DNA from: Piper betle
Taxonomy: Eukaryota; Streptophyta; Magnoliopsida; Piperales; Piperaceae
DNA: 64,000 nt
Assembly (NCBI GenBank): GCA_033002965.1
Contig: JAURVB010010386.1
Coordinates: 38,374 to 102,373 of the forward strand
Reading direction: 5' to 3'
Shown here: piece by piece, positions 1-12,141 of the stretch
Numbering within the stretch: position 1 is the first letter of the stretch
How the letters are laid out: every line of letters begins with the position of its first letter
Notes under the pieces: model-generated
Seen by the model: only the letters and a program-made list of their open reading frames with translations
Told to the model about the DNA's origin: nothing
The model's database searches: none
Position numbers and translations under genes: made by a program

Positions 1-1840
1 ATATACAGGTTACTGGAGTTGTTTTTAGAGCATCGAGGGAACATCACACAGTATTTATTTCCAGACCGATATAAATTAGAAATTCAAATTTGAAGCTCTT
101 CAATAATTTTGGTAAATTTTCCTCGTTAACTTATGCTTCCATTCTCCGATATATTTTGAGTAGCTTCGGCTGATCTATAAGAATATCAACATTAGCGTCG
201 GCAATTAATAGTGTTAAAATTATTATTACTATTTAATATTAACCTAAAACCTGCGAGTGTCCTAAACAATCAGAGTGGGGGATAAAAACGCAGCAAGTTA
301 TGATAGAAGATGAAGTAGTATCGGTGGATGGTAAGAGATGCGTGTATTACATATATATAGAGTGACAGCGAGTGAGAGAGGGGATCGACATCTCATGGAG
401 ATGGGATTGTGTAGTGTTGTTTGAAGAATAGGCGCCCAGAGCGGAGTGGTACCTGCTACGGCACCCATTTGTTGGGCTGGCAGTCGTCGTGGAAGTCGCG
501 ACGTGGTCTCGTCGCCATCGCCCTCCCCCTCTCCCTCCTCAAGATTACAAAATAAACTGTCCCTTTAGCTGAGGGGATCTATGCCTTGTTTTTCTGTCTT
601 CTGGTCCTTCCCATCCCCACCTCCCCCTCTTATTCCCTCCCTCTTTTCCTGCCCTCCACGTAATTTGCTTTCCTCTCATTCACCTCAATAATATGCACTC
701 ATTCATTCATGCCCAATTAATATCGATTCCTCCCTTCCTCGTCCTCATCACGCCAACTAAAATTCCCATCTCATTTTCTGATCATGGACAATATTATGGC
801 ATCAGTAAGGTGAAATATGCAACCCAATTTTGTTTTGAGACTACTGGAAACTAGTTCATCATACAAAGAGAGCGAGGATTTAGGTGGTAATTTGGTGACT
901 GAAAGAATAAAACATCATACATGAAGGGCAAAAACCATGAAATAGCTTGAGAATCACAATTTTGTTGATCAAGATATGGACACTCGATGCTTGATTCGCT
1001 CATGCTTACACTGTCAGCATTCTTTATTAATAGCTATTTGCAGTAAGTGGTTGAAACATTGTACACAGAGATGATATAAAACAAGCAATTTAAGAAAGGC
1101 AAAACTAAGCAAGGAATGTCAAACTGCTCTAATCTTAATTAGCGGATGGGCATGGGCGCGTAAGCCTAGGCCTTAATTCAATATGGCACTAGTCAATGAA
1201 CTGCACTCCACTACTCTAATTGGGTCCATTAGTTGGACTCAACTTGGAATCAACGAGTAATGGCGAAACAGTAACACCTTTTACACCAAAAGGCAGGAGA
1301 ACCATATGCGTTCCCAGCAAAGAACATATAATAGCATTTCATCCAAAACCTGTTTCTCTGAGTGGTTTTACTTCGTTTGCCAGATTAGAGCATCTGGGTG
1401 ACTTTTTTAACCAGTGCTAATGCCCTTATAGCACCGGCCTGGACAGACTAGCCTCTTCCTACAGCATTGGGTCTGCCTATTCATGATGCTATCTCCGTTA
1501 AATTTTTTTTTGCATACTTTATAATTGATTCAAGTAACCAAACGCAACGTAACGTTTGTTTGGGCCACAGAAAAAGATATTCGTATTCATGGCATTGTCT
1601 CGTCCTCTGATTCCGTCATTTTGTTGGAAAGTATGGGGAGGGATAACGATCAAGGATCACCCAATGATGCATTTGTCATGGGGACCGTGAATGAATGACT
1701 AGTACTGGTCTTGATCTTTGCCAAAAGGATAGCTCCTTGTTGTTTAAGCGAATTGAAGAAACAAAATGGCATCCTTTTTGTGGGATGAATTATTAGAAAG
1801 GTAAGGGTGAGGCAAGGGGTGAGCAAGGGCCCCCACCCCT
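1..1840. other. intergenic, no gene recognised
   Basis: Mostly AT-rich sequence. A GC-richer stretch at about 430-550 has short open frames on both strands, none of which I recognise, and could be the 5' end of a gene outside the window. The 66-codon frame at 1220-1420 has no family signature. I see no RNA gene or clear repeat here. Confidence 0.4.
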
Positions 1841-2149
1841 CCCTGACTCACCCTACAAATACCACCCTTGCCTTCCTCACTTCTTCCCCAGGGCGGCCTC
1901 TCCACCATTCACTTCCTCTGGTGAGAGCTCCTCCATTCGCCTATCCATACCCCTTCTTATCTATTTGAGTTTCTCATCCATTGTGCTCAACTCATTGTAC
2001 TTTGTCTGAGGTCAGCAACCAAACCACATCCAATCAGAAAAACCATCGTGCATCACGTTTTCTTAGCAGACATGTGAATTATTAATATAATATATGCATT
2101 GTCTGCACTCATGTTTTCTAACTTGCACTGATGCACACCTACTAAACAG
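1840..2149 (+). promoter_or_regulatory. likely promoter, 5'UTR and 5'UTR intron of the FAF-like gene
   Basis: A weak TATA-like CTACAAATACC lies near 1852, followed by a pyrimidine-rich leader. A good donor (TCTG|GTGAGAG) falls at 1920/1921 and a good acceptor (AAACAG|G) at 2148-2149, about 22 bases before the chosen start codon. An intron in the 5' leader is therefore likely. This rests on splice consensus and position only. Confidence 0.4.
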
Positions 2150-2171
2150 GTATAATACGATCGACCAAGGC

Positions 2172-3195
2172 ATGAGCACGGGAGTGAGATCGTCCTTCCT
2201 GAGGATGGAAGGGGAGATGAAGAGTGGTGAGAAGGCCGGCATCGGCTCCATACTCAAGCTCTCGTCAGACAAGCATGCAGGGGCTCCCATGACCAGCCCA
2301 TCCCTCCGACGCACCTTCTCCGCCGACATGTCGTCGAGGAAGTGGATAGAGGCGCAGACACTCAAGATCCCTTCCCAACACTTCTCCAGCTCTGTTAACC
2401 ACACCGACCGTGTCAACTACTCCTCTACATCTTCCGAAGGTGAAGAAGAAATCGAAGAACGACGGCAGAAGTCGAGGATTGTTGAGTTGATCAACGACTT
2501 GGAGAGGCCTAAACAGTCGGATATATGGAGTTGCATCCAATCACAAAAGACGAAAGAGGCCGCACCCGTTTACATCCACCCGCTGGTGAAGAAGAGCTCC
2601 ACCTCTCTGAGTCAGAAGAGCTTGGAGATATGCACCGAAAGCCTTGGGTCCGAGACCGGCTCTGTCGATGGTTGCTGGCTAGATTTCGGAGACAAGGGAG
2701 GGGAAGACCAGGATCGAGAACAAGAAGAAGAGGAGACGAGGAAGGCTAAGAAGAGGCTGCAGTTGAAGGCGATAAAGTCCCCGGAGCGAGACTTCCCTCC
2801 TCCTCCCCTCCATATCCCCTTCCGACGGGTCCAGGATGCAAATGAGATCCCACCGCAAGGATGGCCGGCTTGTCGTCGCCGCCGTCGCAGTACCCTTACC
2901 TGTCCGCTTGCGCGCCGAGCGCCTAGACGGCCGGCTTCTCCTCACCATAGCCAAGGCTCCACCAGGTCATGCACTCAAAACAGAACCACAAGAAGCAGTA
3001 GAATTAGACCCAATACAGAAAACGAAAAAGAAGAAGACAGGAATGGAGACGACCCAAGAAGCAACAGAGCTGATTGATGCTTCTAGTCTGGTTATGAAGA
3101 AGCTCATCAATGTCTGCGACATCTCCTTGGTGAGTCCCCGGTCATGGTCCAGTACCAGTTTGCCCATGAATGATGGAGGGAAAAGCTTGCGATGA
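2172..3195 (+). CDS. FANTASTIC FOUR (FAF)-like protein, frame broken inside the FAF domain
   Basis: Plant-specific FAF family; the founding members modulate shoot meristem size through the WUSCHEL pathway, and FAF-like members are mostly uncharacterised. The first frame runs from ATG 2172 and holds the family hallmarks: a GIGSIL motif, KQSDIW-like text, an HPLVKKSS block, SLEICTESLGSETGS, an acidic and lysine-rich stretch, then FPPPPL. The rest of the domain (RSHRKDGRLVV and the second DGRLLL repeat) continues in the +1 frame from about 2815 to the stop at 3193-3195. A one-base slip near 2811-2815 separates the halves. The upstream ATG at 2094 lies in the presumed leader intron, so 2172 is preferred. 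Read literally, the first frame continues to 3077 as arginine-rich nonsense. Family call is firm; whether the gene works is not. Confidence 0.8.
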
Positions 3196-3413
3196 AGACA
3201 ACAAAGATGGCCGCCATGGGCAGACCTTGGATGCTGCCACAGCTGGTTGGATCTTATGACTCTTACGAGACAGGTTTGAAGCAGAGGTCGGTCATGGCTT
3301 CGACAATATCAGCTCGGCCGTCGATGGACAAGTACTTGCTCGGGAGTTGCAAGGAGGCCACTGCTCGCCTACTCGTGGGTGCCCAATTGCATTGCTACCA
3401 CCTAATCAACTAA

Positions 3414-4740
3414 TCAATTTGGAAATTGGAGGGTTGGATTATTGATATTATCTATAACTGGGAATAACTCACCTTGAATAACCATATGACATATTGGATC
3501 ATAAGCATGTGTTTCTTTATGAAAGTAAATCTATGTTGAAGTACGTATGTACTTGTGTACCACAGTGTCGAGGATTTTCGGGCATCTCAGCATCACTCCA
3601 TTGGCAGGGACGTGTAACAAGAATAAAGAGTCCTTGTATAGGACCACTATCATGTTCACCACCGGCTTTTTGATTTCACAAAATGGTTTTACTCGTTTTC
3701 TTCTTTCTATTTTGGAAAGTCTGTCCAGCAAATGAGGTACAGTGGCCGAATACACTAATGACTAAACAGTTAAGTTAAAGAAAGTCGGAATCAAACTAAT
3801 TAAGCATGGGGACGAACAGTGGCCGATGTCATCCTGCACTTCTTTCTGGCTACACCATTCCGGAATCCCGCTTAACTTTACCTTCCATGGAACCAAATTT
3901 GCTTCACACATCAAAGCATCCACAATGTGGAATGCTTTCTTCCGCATCGCCATCCCTATCCATCGCATACGGATAAAAGCTTTGGACGTTGCCACTCCGT
4001 CGCAAACAGAATACATTAGGTCTGCATCGAACCACGGCACCATGAGCATATCAGTTTCTAGTCGGAGAACCAACTTCGCCTTTCCGGGTAAAATATGGGC
4101 ACAAAAATTGGTAGGAGGCTATAATTCCAACACCACAGTTGCTAAGCACCAAAGTCATGCAAACTATAAAAATTCAGTCCGTACAACTGCCCACACAATA
4201 AAAAGAAGATAAACAGACTTGTTACAAACCACCGTTTCTTTGAGCACTCCATTCGAGGAGACACCGATTCTACAAATGTAACTTCGAATATGTACGACAA
4301 CCATTTTGGGCTCAATCGCCTTGGCCATGCTGTTGCTGCTGAGAAAACAGTGATTCTCCCAGCCAACTTAACACCGAAACTTCGCATTTACCATCTGCGA
4401 GCTCAGTCTGCACATAATGGCACCCTTTGGCAGACGACAAATATGCTGCAATTTTTTGTATATCTAAAGTTCAGCTGCCCGGATTCCGGAACACCCAATT
4501 TCACAAAAGACTGAATCACATTCACAATCACAGGACCAAGGCAATATTCTTTTCTTGAGCTCATAATCAGGAATGCCAGGCCGATCCTGTGGAGAATCTA
4601 ACACGACAACCACTTTCTATGTTGATCTTCATAAATTAAATACAACTATTACATACATCGCTTCCAAACCCAACCAGTATACTTCTACCCACGGAAAATG
4701 CTAATGAATGATTTAAAAATAAAATCAAATAAGAAGCAAA
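3414..4740. other. FAF downstream region and TOL5-like 3' flank
   Basis: Holds the 3' flanks of the convergent FAF-like (+) and TOL5-like (-) genes. Overlapping open frames exist on both strands (minus 3762-4073, 103 codons; plus 3826-4212, 128 codons), but neither shows a family motif I know, and they overlap each other antisense. No repeat boundaries are evident. Confidence 0.35.
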
Positions 4741-7700
4741 TCACTCGCTCAAGTCAATGCTACCACTTCGTGAGCTGCTCCCGTTACTACTATGCAGAGA
4801 AAGATGTCGGATATGACCTGCCAATACACCGTCAGTTTGCTTCTCCTTAAAGTACTTCTCTCTTTCAACATGTTTTGCAGGGGGTGGAGGAATAGCAGCA
4901 TTGGGTGGACTGTTACCATTCTGCAAAGCTGCCTCTACTGTCAGTGGTCGAATAAGTGGGCGGTGCAGCATTTCTGGACTAACTCTTGAGGCTACAAAAT
5001 TTTCTGATTGTTCACTAATGCATGCTTTACCCTTTTGCAACCTGCAAGACCAACCAAGTAGGCATTCAATCTATAGAAAAGAAGAAAGAAATCTCTGTAA
5101 AATCCGATACAAAAACAAATTAGTAACTATTTTTACCACATTTACAATCTCTTTTAAGCTTCACCTATGCGCAAAAGTTTGCACTTTCTGAATTTTTACT
5201 AACAGTTCACGTTTCATAAAGATCACTAAATACATTCATTTGTTAATGAGGCAGGGAATACTGCAAATCGATTTGGTAAAATGAAGCACATGAAAATATA
5301 GAATTAGCAAATATAATCCCTAGGAGTGCAGCTACACGATAGACAAAACTGCAACAGTGTTAATACAAATGTCATTAATGATTTTCCTCTTGCTATTTGA
5401 TGGTTGTCCAATGCTTACTTCCATTAACCGAACTCGAAATTATATTTATCACATTTAAAATAGTGTAAATGATGGTTAATGGGTTTTTTGAATTCTTCTA
5501 ATAACATGTTCTGGAAGAGGAATTGCACCTCATTGGAAAATTGTCTTGAATAATTTATTCCCAAGTATCAGAATAAATTCAAGATCTTTAAAAAAAATAC
5601 TTTCGTGTAGATATATGTGAGATAACGAAGTACAGTTATATGACAGATAGCCAGAACCCAAACTAAAGCCCGTTTCTACATAAATAATTTTTTGCAAAGC
5701 AAATCAAGAAAGACTATCATCATCAAACTAAGAAAATAAAATAATCTAGATAAAACCAGCGGTCTACAATTTTTCCGTGCAGTATACCCTTCTTGCTTCG
5801 TTCAAGTTCCAGACATGATTTTTGGATCATAGATCAAAATCACCAAAACATGGGCAAAAACTACAGAATAACAACCATCAAAGCAATTATAGAAAATGGA
5901 AGGTACTAGAAAACAATATAAAAGCACAAACCTTCTAAACAGCTGATCTGGCTCCTCTACTTCAACTTCACCATGAAGAGTCATGTCAGGTTGACTATGA
6001 ACCGAAAGAAGTGCATCATGTCTAATAAGCAACTTGTCTAACTGCTCGTTGAGTTCTATTGCCCTTGACACCAGCTTCTCATCTCTAGCATCATTAAATG
6101 TAAAGAAATTCAGCTGCAAGAACACTTCTAGTAGGAATAGCATTGCCATCGCACATGATGTACACTTACCATATGATAGAATTATTCTATGCCTAATTAC
6201 CAATAGAACTATGCAACCACTTTCTACAAGTGGCTTTTCATGTATGCAGGTGAGATAGATATAAATTAGTAAAAAAATTCTTCAACTCTGACATTAGTCA
6301 CACACGGTTAAAAGTTGAGGTACACTGCACTACAATATCGTACTACCATGAAACCTACTTGCAAGGGAGGTTACAAGCTGAGAAGTTGGATATATTTGGC
6401 ACATCTATAATGCACCCAAGGCATATATAAGAATTCATACTCTTTCTAGCTTCCAAAGTCCAATTACCCTTAACAAAACCCCATGAAGAACATAAAAATT
6501 TGTTCCATGTCATTATGCTAAACTGTCCGCTATTATTAGCAACATTGATAACATCCAGCACTCAACTAACTTTCCCCATCCCAAGTGTACTCTATTCTCG
6601 AGCATCTGGGTTTGTGGTTTCAAAGCTTTGCATAATGACAATATGCCTGAGAGAACAAAGCAGCATGCTTGCTGAACCAATACAGCATACAAGCATTACA
6701 GTCCATGATGCAGTGGATATATGGGCAAAAATACCTTACATAGAAACATTACAATTTGTAGTATAACACACATTTTCAATGTTCAAGCATTTCATCCATC
6801 CAAGCTGGTAAAAGGAGCATTTGTTTGCTTATTTTGTTCTTAGGTTGGAACTTGGGAGTTTATTTCTATGTTTGGGTAATAGGACCAAATAATGCGGCTC
6901 TCAATCAATATATTCCCTTTTAAAATTAACAAGGATCATTATTCCATTTTTACTTCTTTCAGTCCCTTCTTAACCGCAATTCAAGGAGGGGATGTGCCTC
7001 GATCAGCAGAAATTCACACTCTAAATAGAGCTTTGCAACCTCGATTTAGCCCCAATTGACATTCTTTGGGTCTTTCTTCCACAATCTGATCTCAAAGTAC
7101 ATCAGCAATGTTACAGATTAGTATTTTGACTTGTTCTTTAATGTATTTTCTGCTGTAAGTTCCTATATATTAACAACTTTTGTAACTCCAGATTTCTATA
7201 AATGAAGAACGTAGGATAATCTATTGATTACCTACTACCATCCATTATTTGATTTTTCAACATGGTATAGAGCATGGTTTAGATTCAGGGGGGATAGCTT
7301 GTGAGGGAGGGAAGTAACTGGGTGTTCTCTTTCCCTCTCTCCCACCCTCGTGCTTCTGGTGTAAAGTTGCTCTCATCCTGCTTCTTCCCTGTTTGTATTG
7401 AAGTGGAAGCTTCCTTCCTTCCCACCCTCGTGCTTCTGGTGTAAAGTTGCTCTCATCCTGCTTCTTCCCTGTTTGTATTGAAGTGGAAGCTTCCTTCCTT
7501 CCTGAACTGTGTGTAACATACAGCCAAGGTTGATTGATATTCTGTAGTGCCAAAGCTATGTATACTAGCTTGAAGGGTTGAAGGGGAAATCAAGATATGG
7601 ATGTTAATTTTGAAATATGTTGAAGTTCCTGCCACTCTACTATTATTGTCATCCAGCCCAAGATGCCCTTCTGCTTGCAGCTATTGGGTATTCTTGGTGA

Positions 7701-10700
7701 AGTTGAGGCTGAAAGTTGTTTTTTGAGACTTGATGCTATTGCCAGCTGCTACAACAGATCATGTCATGTTATGTGATTTGCTTTTGGATTTTCTTTGCAT
7801 CGTGTTGCTTTTAGTGTTGTCTCTACTTGTTCGAAAACTGCTGGCTGTACTTTGCTATGTTGAAGAACATTGACTTCAATCAGATTGGTACTTCAGTTTA
7901 GCAGCTGCCGCCGCCACCGCTGCTTACTTTGCAAGTTGTCATGGAATCCAACCTTTGTCTATGTTCCCTACTCAGCTTGAGGGGAGATGTTACAGTCATG
8001 GAATCCAACCTTTGTCTATGTTCCCTACTCAGCTTGAGGGGAGATGTTACAGATTAGTATTTTGACTTGTTCTTTATTGTATTTTCTGCTGTAAGTCAGT
8101 TCCTATATATTAGCTAATTAATTCCTGTATATCAGTTGCATATCAGCTGTTAGTTTTGTATTTTAAATTTGAGTTGAAATAACTTCTGTAACTCCAGATT
8201 TATATAACTAAAGTATGTAGGATAATCTATTGATTACCTACTACCATCCATTAATTGATTTTTCAAAAAGTATTTTCCTCATAGCCTTTGAACATTACCA
8301 TCTATAAGCTTTTAAGGAAAAAAAAAAAAGAGATCGTGAAATTAAAGTATTACACAAATGATTAGTCATACAAAACCAGCTTTCATAAAAAAAAGGTAAA
8401 GAATAAATCATGACAATTTGACAGGAAAGATGAAAATAGTTAAATGTCAGATAGACCCTAGATACTGAAAGACAGATAATGAGTAAAAGGCAAAATATAG
8501 TGCAACATTCAACAATAAAGTTTTGGTAGATAATGATGATCTCCAATTTGGTTTATTAGAAGGCTCTTGCATGAAGGAGCAACGTACCGGCAAGTCATTG
8601 CTATATGCATGACTCTCTGCTTTTGAAAAGAACATTGTTCAACAAGATCTAAAGTAAACTCATCAGTTGCACCCTGCAAGAGTAAGCAGAGCTTACAACT
8701 CCAACAAGGTACAAATAATGTACACCTGAAGCAATAATGGCACTAATCTGTAAGCACGAAGCAAATAATAAAATAATGCTACTGCACATGCTACTTTCGA
8801 ATTGGTTGTCATGTAAACATCAAACATACATCATACACTGTAAAATCAGAAAACGATAACACACCAAATCATCACCAGGGAAAAAAGTCACAAGGAAGAG
8901 AAAGCAACTTAAAACAGGACACTAACTCAAGGCCACTAGAATAAACATCAAGACAATGATAGAGTGAACAGGTGTATGCCTGTGGACCATACATTTCATG
9001 CATACCTCAGGATGCCGAGGATCCAAGCCGTCAAGCACCTCTCTCAGAATTTCCGTAGCAGTACTGGCTTTTTGAATGATGCTGTCAGGAGCAAAAATGA
9101 ATATGTAAAAATAAGTGTTGAGGATATTAATTATATGTCTCATTCTATGACTTGGTTCTTTGTAACATATCTAGTCCCTTTGTATTCTCCGTTATATTCT
9201 GGCTTTTTGCATGATGCTGTCAAGAACAAAATGAATATGTAAAAATAAGTGTTGAGGATATTAATTATATGTCTCATTCTATTGACTTGGTTCTTTGTAA
9301 CATATCTAGTCCCTTTGTATTCTCCTCTATATTCTTTGTGTTCATTTAGTTCTCATACATGTACTACGCTCTTGAGCACTCAAAACATGTATTATAAATA
9401 GGAGTGAAATGCAAAGTGGGACATAAGCCACTCTTCTTGTCTTGTGTTGTCTATTTCCACAATAAGGAAATCACCTTCTTGTAGTGGTTAAACTCTATGG
9501 TAAGGTTCCACTCTTAGACTTCCATAAATGGATGCAAGAAAATTATGACTGCCAATTTTTAACTTCCACATTTATACTTACAATGAGCTGAAAACTAACT
9601 AATCTGAACTTAATCAATAATCAGAATGGAAACCTTTCATGGATAATAACCAAAAAAGGGAAAATTTCTCAACAACCAAATCATGTACTTATAGAAAGGT
9701 ACCACTAGTGCTATATGAAGATTAAACAAGTTTCATCACAAAGTTTGTGCAAAACGAGACAGCTGAAAGCAGGAATAGTAATACAAGACAAATATGAAGG
9801 CAAGAATGCAAATAGAAACAAGTGACGCAGACAACAAAAATTAAGACCAAAAGATAACCGATACCTCGAGTCAGTAACAGACGCAATATCAGTAATAGGT
9901 TCTTGAGCAACAGGGACATTTCTTGGAGCATTTGGTTCTCTAACAGGCAATTTAGCAGCATTTGATTTCAACAGTTACTGACACAGAAGGAACACGAGCT
10001 GCATTTTGTGGGAATTGTACACGAGCACACTGGAAGGGATAGCATTTTGTCACTAAGAGTTCACATCATGAAGATAAATATAACAACATTCTTATTGGTG
10101 ATGTCTATCTTCTAAACATTCATAGCTTCATTAAATACAATGCCAATCAAGCCAACAAACTCTAACAGAAAAATATCATGGGATGTCTCAAGGACCAAAA
10201 AAATATATTTTAGAATAATGTTGCTTAATATCTTCATCTACTTTCCCTTTCATGTATTTGGTGATCAATCAATTTTCAAGGAAAATTACTTTTTTTGAGA
10301 AAGGAACAATGAAATTATTGATACTCAACAAACAAACTGAACATAATCTACCTACCACCAAGTCATAGTATGCAGCATAATATTGAGGAAACTTCCCAGT
10401 AGCCCCACCAAGGGATGTCTGTGTGGCATCTAAAAGCAGAAATATCTTCTCTCTGACTGGGAGATCTGACTGAAACACAACCTGATGTTAGCATTACTCA
10501 GTACTAACACAAAAAAATTTAATGGGAGGCATACACTTATCTAGTTATATTTAGACATCTTGACGACCAGGCGTAAAAGTCCTCCTTGGGAACCAGCCAG
10601 CCAAATATTCGCCTACTCAATAAGTTGCTAGCTATATGTTACTTATTCTATGGCCTATCATATTCAGTGTATTCCTCGAGATTCTCGGAAAGTATGCACT

Positions 10701-12141
10701 AAATAGCATCTAACTATTGAATAAACTTCCAACCTCACCAAATATGATTTTGTTGCTGACTGTTCACTCCTTCCCCATGTTCCTATTTAAAAGACTTCAA
10801 CACATATACTAAGGGATTGAATTTACCTTTTTCTTCACTATCTTGACTAATATTGGGAGAACTCCATTATCAATCACTTGCTGATGAACATGTTCGCCAC
10901 AGTTGTTCATTAGCATCTCAAGCAACTGCCACATCAAAAAATAAACATTCAATTAACAAGAAAATTTTTTTCTAAGATAAGACCATAGAATTTTCTTTCG
11001 TCATTGTGAAGAGAAATATAACTCGCATCAGTCTTTAAAAAATCTAACATAGCAATTGTTAAATTAAATATACAATGGTTATCTTTCCAAAGGGTTTAAG
11101 ATATAAGGCAAAGTGGTCAAAACATAAAATTTTACATGGCATCATAGCCAAAGAGGTGTGGGTCAAATCTTGCCGGAGGCATATGCTTAAGGATAGTTAA
11201 TTTGTTAATGTTTAGTCGCCCAGTAGATGTTTAAACTGTATTTGTCCAGACCTAAACTACAAAAACTTGCTCACGCATGTAAGGAAGTGTTAAGAGAAAA
11301 TATTCAATTGTTTCTCTTCAGGACAGACAGATTGAGCTTTTAGGCAAGTGGTTAAACCGTGTAATTCAGCAAGTATATACTGTGTAACGCAGGTCTAACT
11401 GATAAAAACATTCAGGAATGCATATTAGATAAGAACTTTCCCACAGTATTGGAGGCATGAATTTGCCTTTGTTTTGTTATTTAGAAAGAAAACAAGAATA
11501 GCTGTACTAACATCAGTTTCACATACTGACATTTCATGCCAAATGGGAAATTACACATAACAAAGAACGCAAACTTTCTTGCCAATATAGAAAAGTCCTA
11601 CCCCAACTGCAAAGAGCTGAGTGTTTGGGTTTTTGCTTCCCAATCGTTTCTTTATAGCATTGATTACATCTCTAGTTTTCCTGTAGAGAAGAGAGATATG
11701 GTAAAGATGGGCAATGCAGAAATAATGAAGACAAATTATTAAATAAAACCAAGCTACAAGATCAACAGGTAAATTAGCCCCCATCACGAACAAACAAGAA
11801 ATAGTCTTTCTCTTCTGTTTGTCATCAATGATACCAAGTAATAGATACCAGATAAGACATCCTTTGTAAACGATACCTAGGAGTAAAGCATAAGTGTTTG
11901 TGAACAAAAATGAAAATGGATACTTTACCAAGTTCTCTCACTGAAAAGAATAGTGCAATGATTAAGAAAAAGGACTACATTAGCCAATTCACCACGCTTT
12001 TGCAAAAAGATTCACAACCGAAGGCCAATCATATAAATACCCTTTATCACGTGAAACTAGTTCACAAATCTCGATGTTCTTTGTCCAATCCATGTCCTTA
12101 AGTTTATCACTAGTTGCTGATTTCACAAGCTCTGATGCCAT
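4741..12141 (-). CDS. TOL5: TOM1-LIKE protein (VHS-GAT), TOL5-type, with one frame slip
   Basis: TOL proteins bind ubiquitinated cargo at the plasma membrane and early endosomes as plant ESCRT-0 substitutes. Nine coding exons are supported on the minus strand: 12041-12141, 11602-11680, 10827-10925, 10356-10469, 9865-10029, 9006-9081, 8588-8673, 5932-6084 and 4741-5041, all with GT-AG borders. Exons 1-5 give the VHS domain ([14 protein letters not shown] start, [38 protein letters not shown]-like [12 protein letters not shown]). Exons 6-8 give the GAT helices ([37 protein letters not shown]). Exon 9 has the proline-rich C-terminus ending GSIDLSE. Phases match at every junction except inside exon 5, which is 165 nt where 164 (or 167) is needed: VQFPQ and [10 protein letters not shown] lie in different frames with a stop between. 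Joined, it would be about 390 residues. TOL5 assignment is by remembered similarity to Arabidopsis At5g63640. Confidence 0.85.
7341..7500. repeat. 80-bp tandem duplication inside the TRIM-like element
   Basis: The 80-base unit starting CCCACCCTCGTGC occurs at 7341-7420 and 7421-7500 with no visible difference, so the duplication is recent relative to LTR divergence. Confidence 0.9.
7939..8052. repeat. 57-bp tandem duplication spanning the purine tract and LTR start
   Basis: The unit beginning TCATGGAATCCAACC is at 7939-7995 and 7996-8052. Each copy ends with the purine tract and TGTTACAG, so the element has two purine-tract/LTR-start junctions; only the second leads into a full LTR. Confidence 0.85.
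9064..9333. repeat. 135-bp tandem duplication over the exon 6 acceptor and part of a solo LTR
   Basis: Copy one (9064-9198) begins in TOL5 exon 6, crosses its acceptor and includes ATAAG plus the start of a solo LTR. Copy two (9199-9333) repeats this with a few differences (GAATGATG versus GCATGATG) and continues into the full LTR. The exon-facing acceptor is in copy one. Confidence 0.9.
9250..9461. mobile_element. solo LTR with five-base target duplication
   Basis: A 212-bp TG...CA unit (TGTTGAGGATATT to TATTTCCACA) is flanked by ATAAG at 9245-9249 and 9462-9466, the target-site duplication of an LTR retrotransposon. It contains a TATAAATA box near 9391. No internal region remains, so it is a solo LTR. 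It sits in the intron between coding exons 5 and 6 of the TOL5-like gene. Confidence 0.75.

Larger units (their letters stand above)
7109..8265 (+). mobile_element. short non-autonomous LTR retrotransposon (TRIM-like) in a TOL5 intron
   Basis: Two related repeats, 7109-7259 and 8045-8265, both start TGTTACAGATTAG and end TTTTTCA, with shared interior text (ATAATCTATTGATTACC). Right after the first repeat comes ATGGTATAGAGCA, close to the initiator-Met tRNA primer-binding site. Just before the second is a purine tract (GAGGGGAGA). The interior is only about 0.8 kb, with no gag-pol. The second LTR is longer through an insertion near 8100-8190. Flanking five-base duplications are not clear. It lies between coding exons 7 and 8 of the TOL5-like gene. 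Confidence 0.75.
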
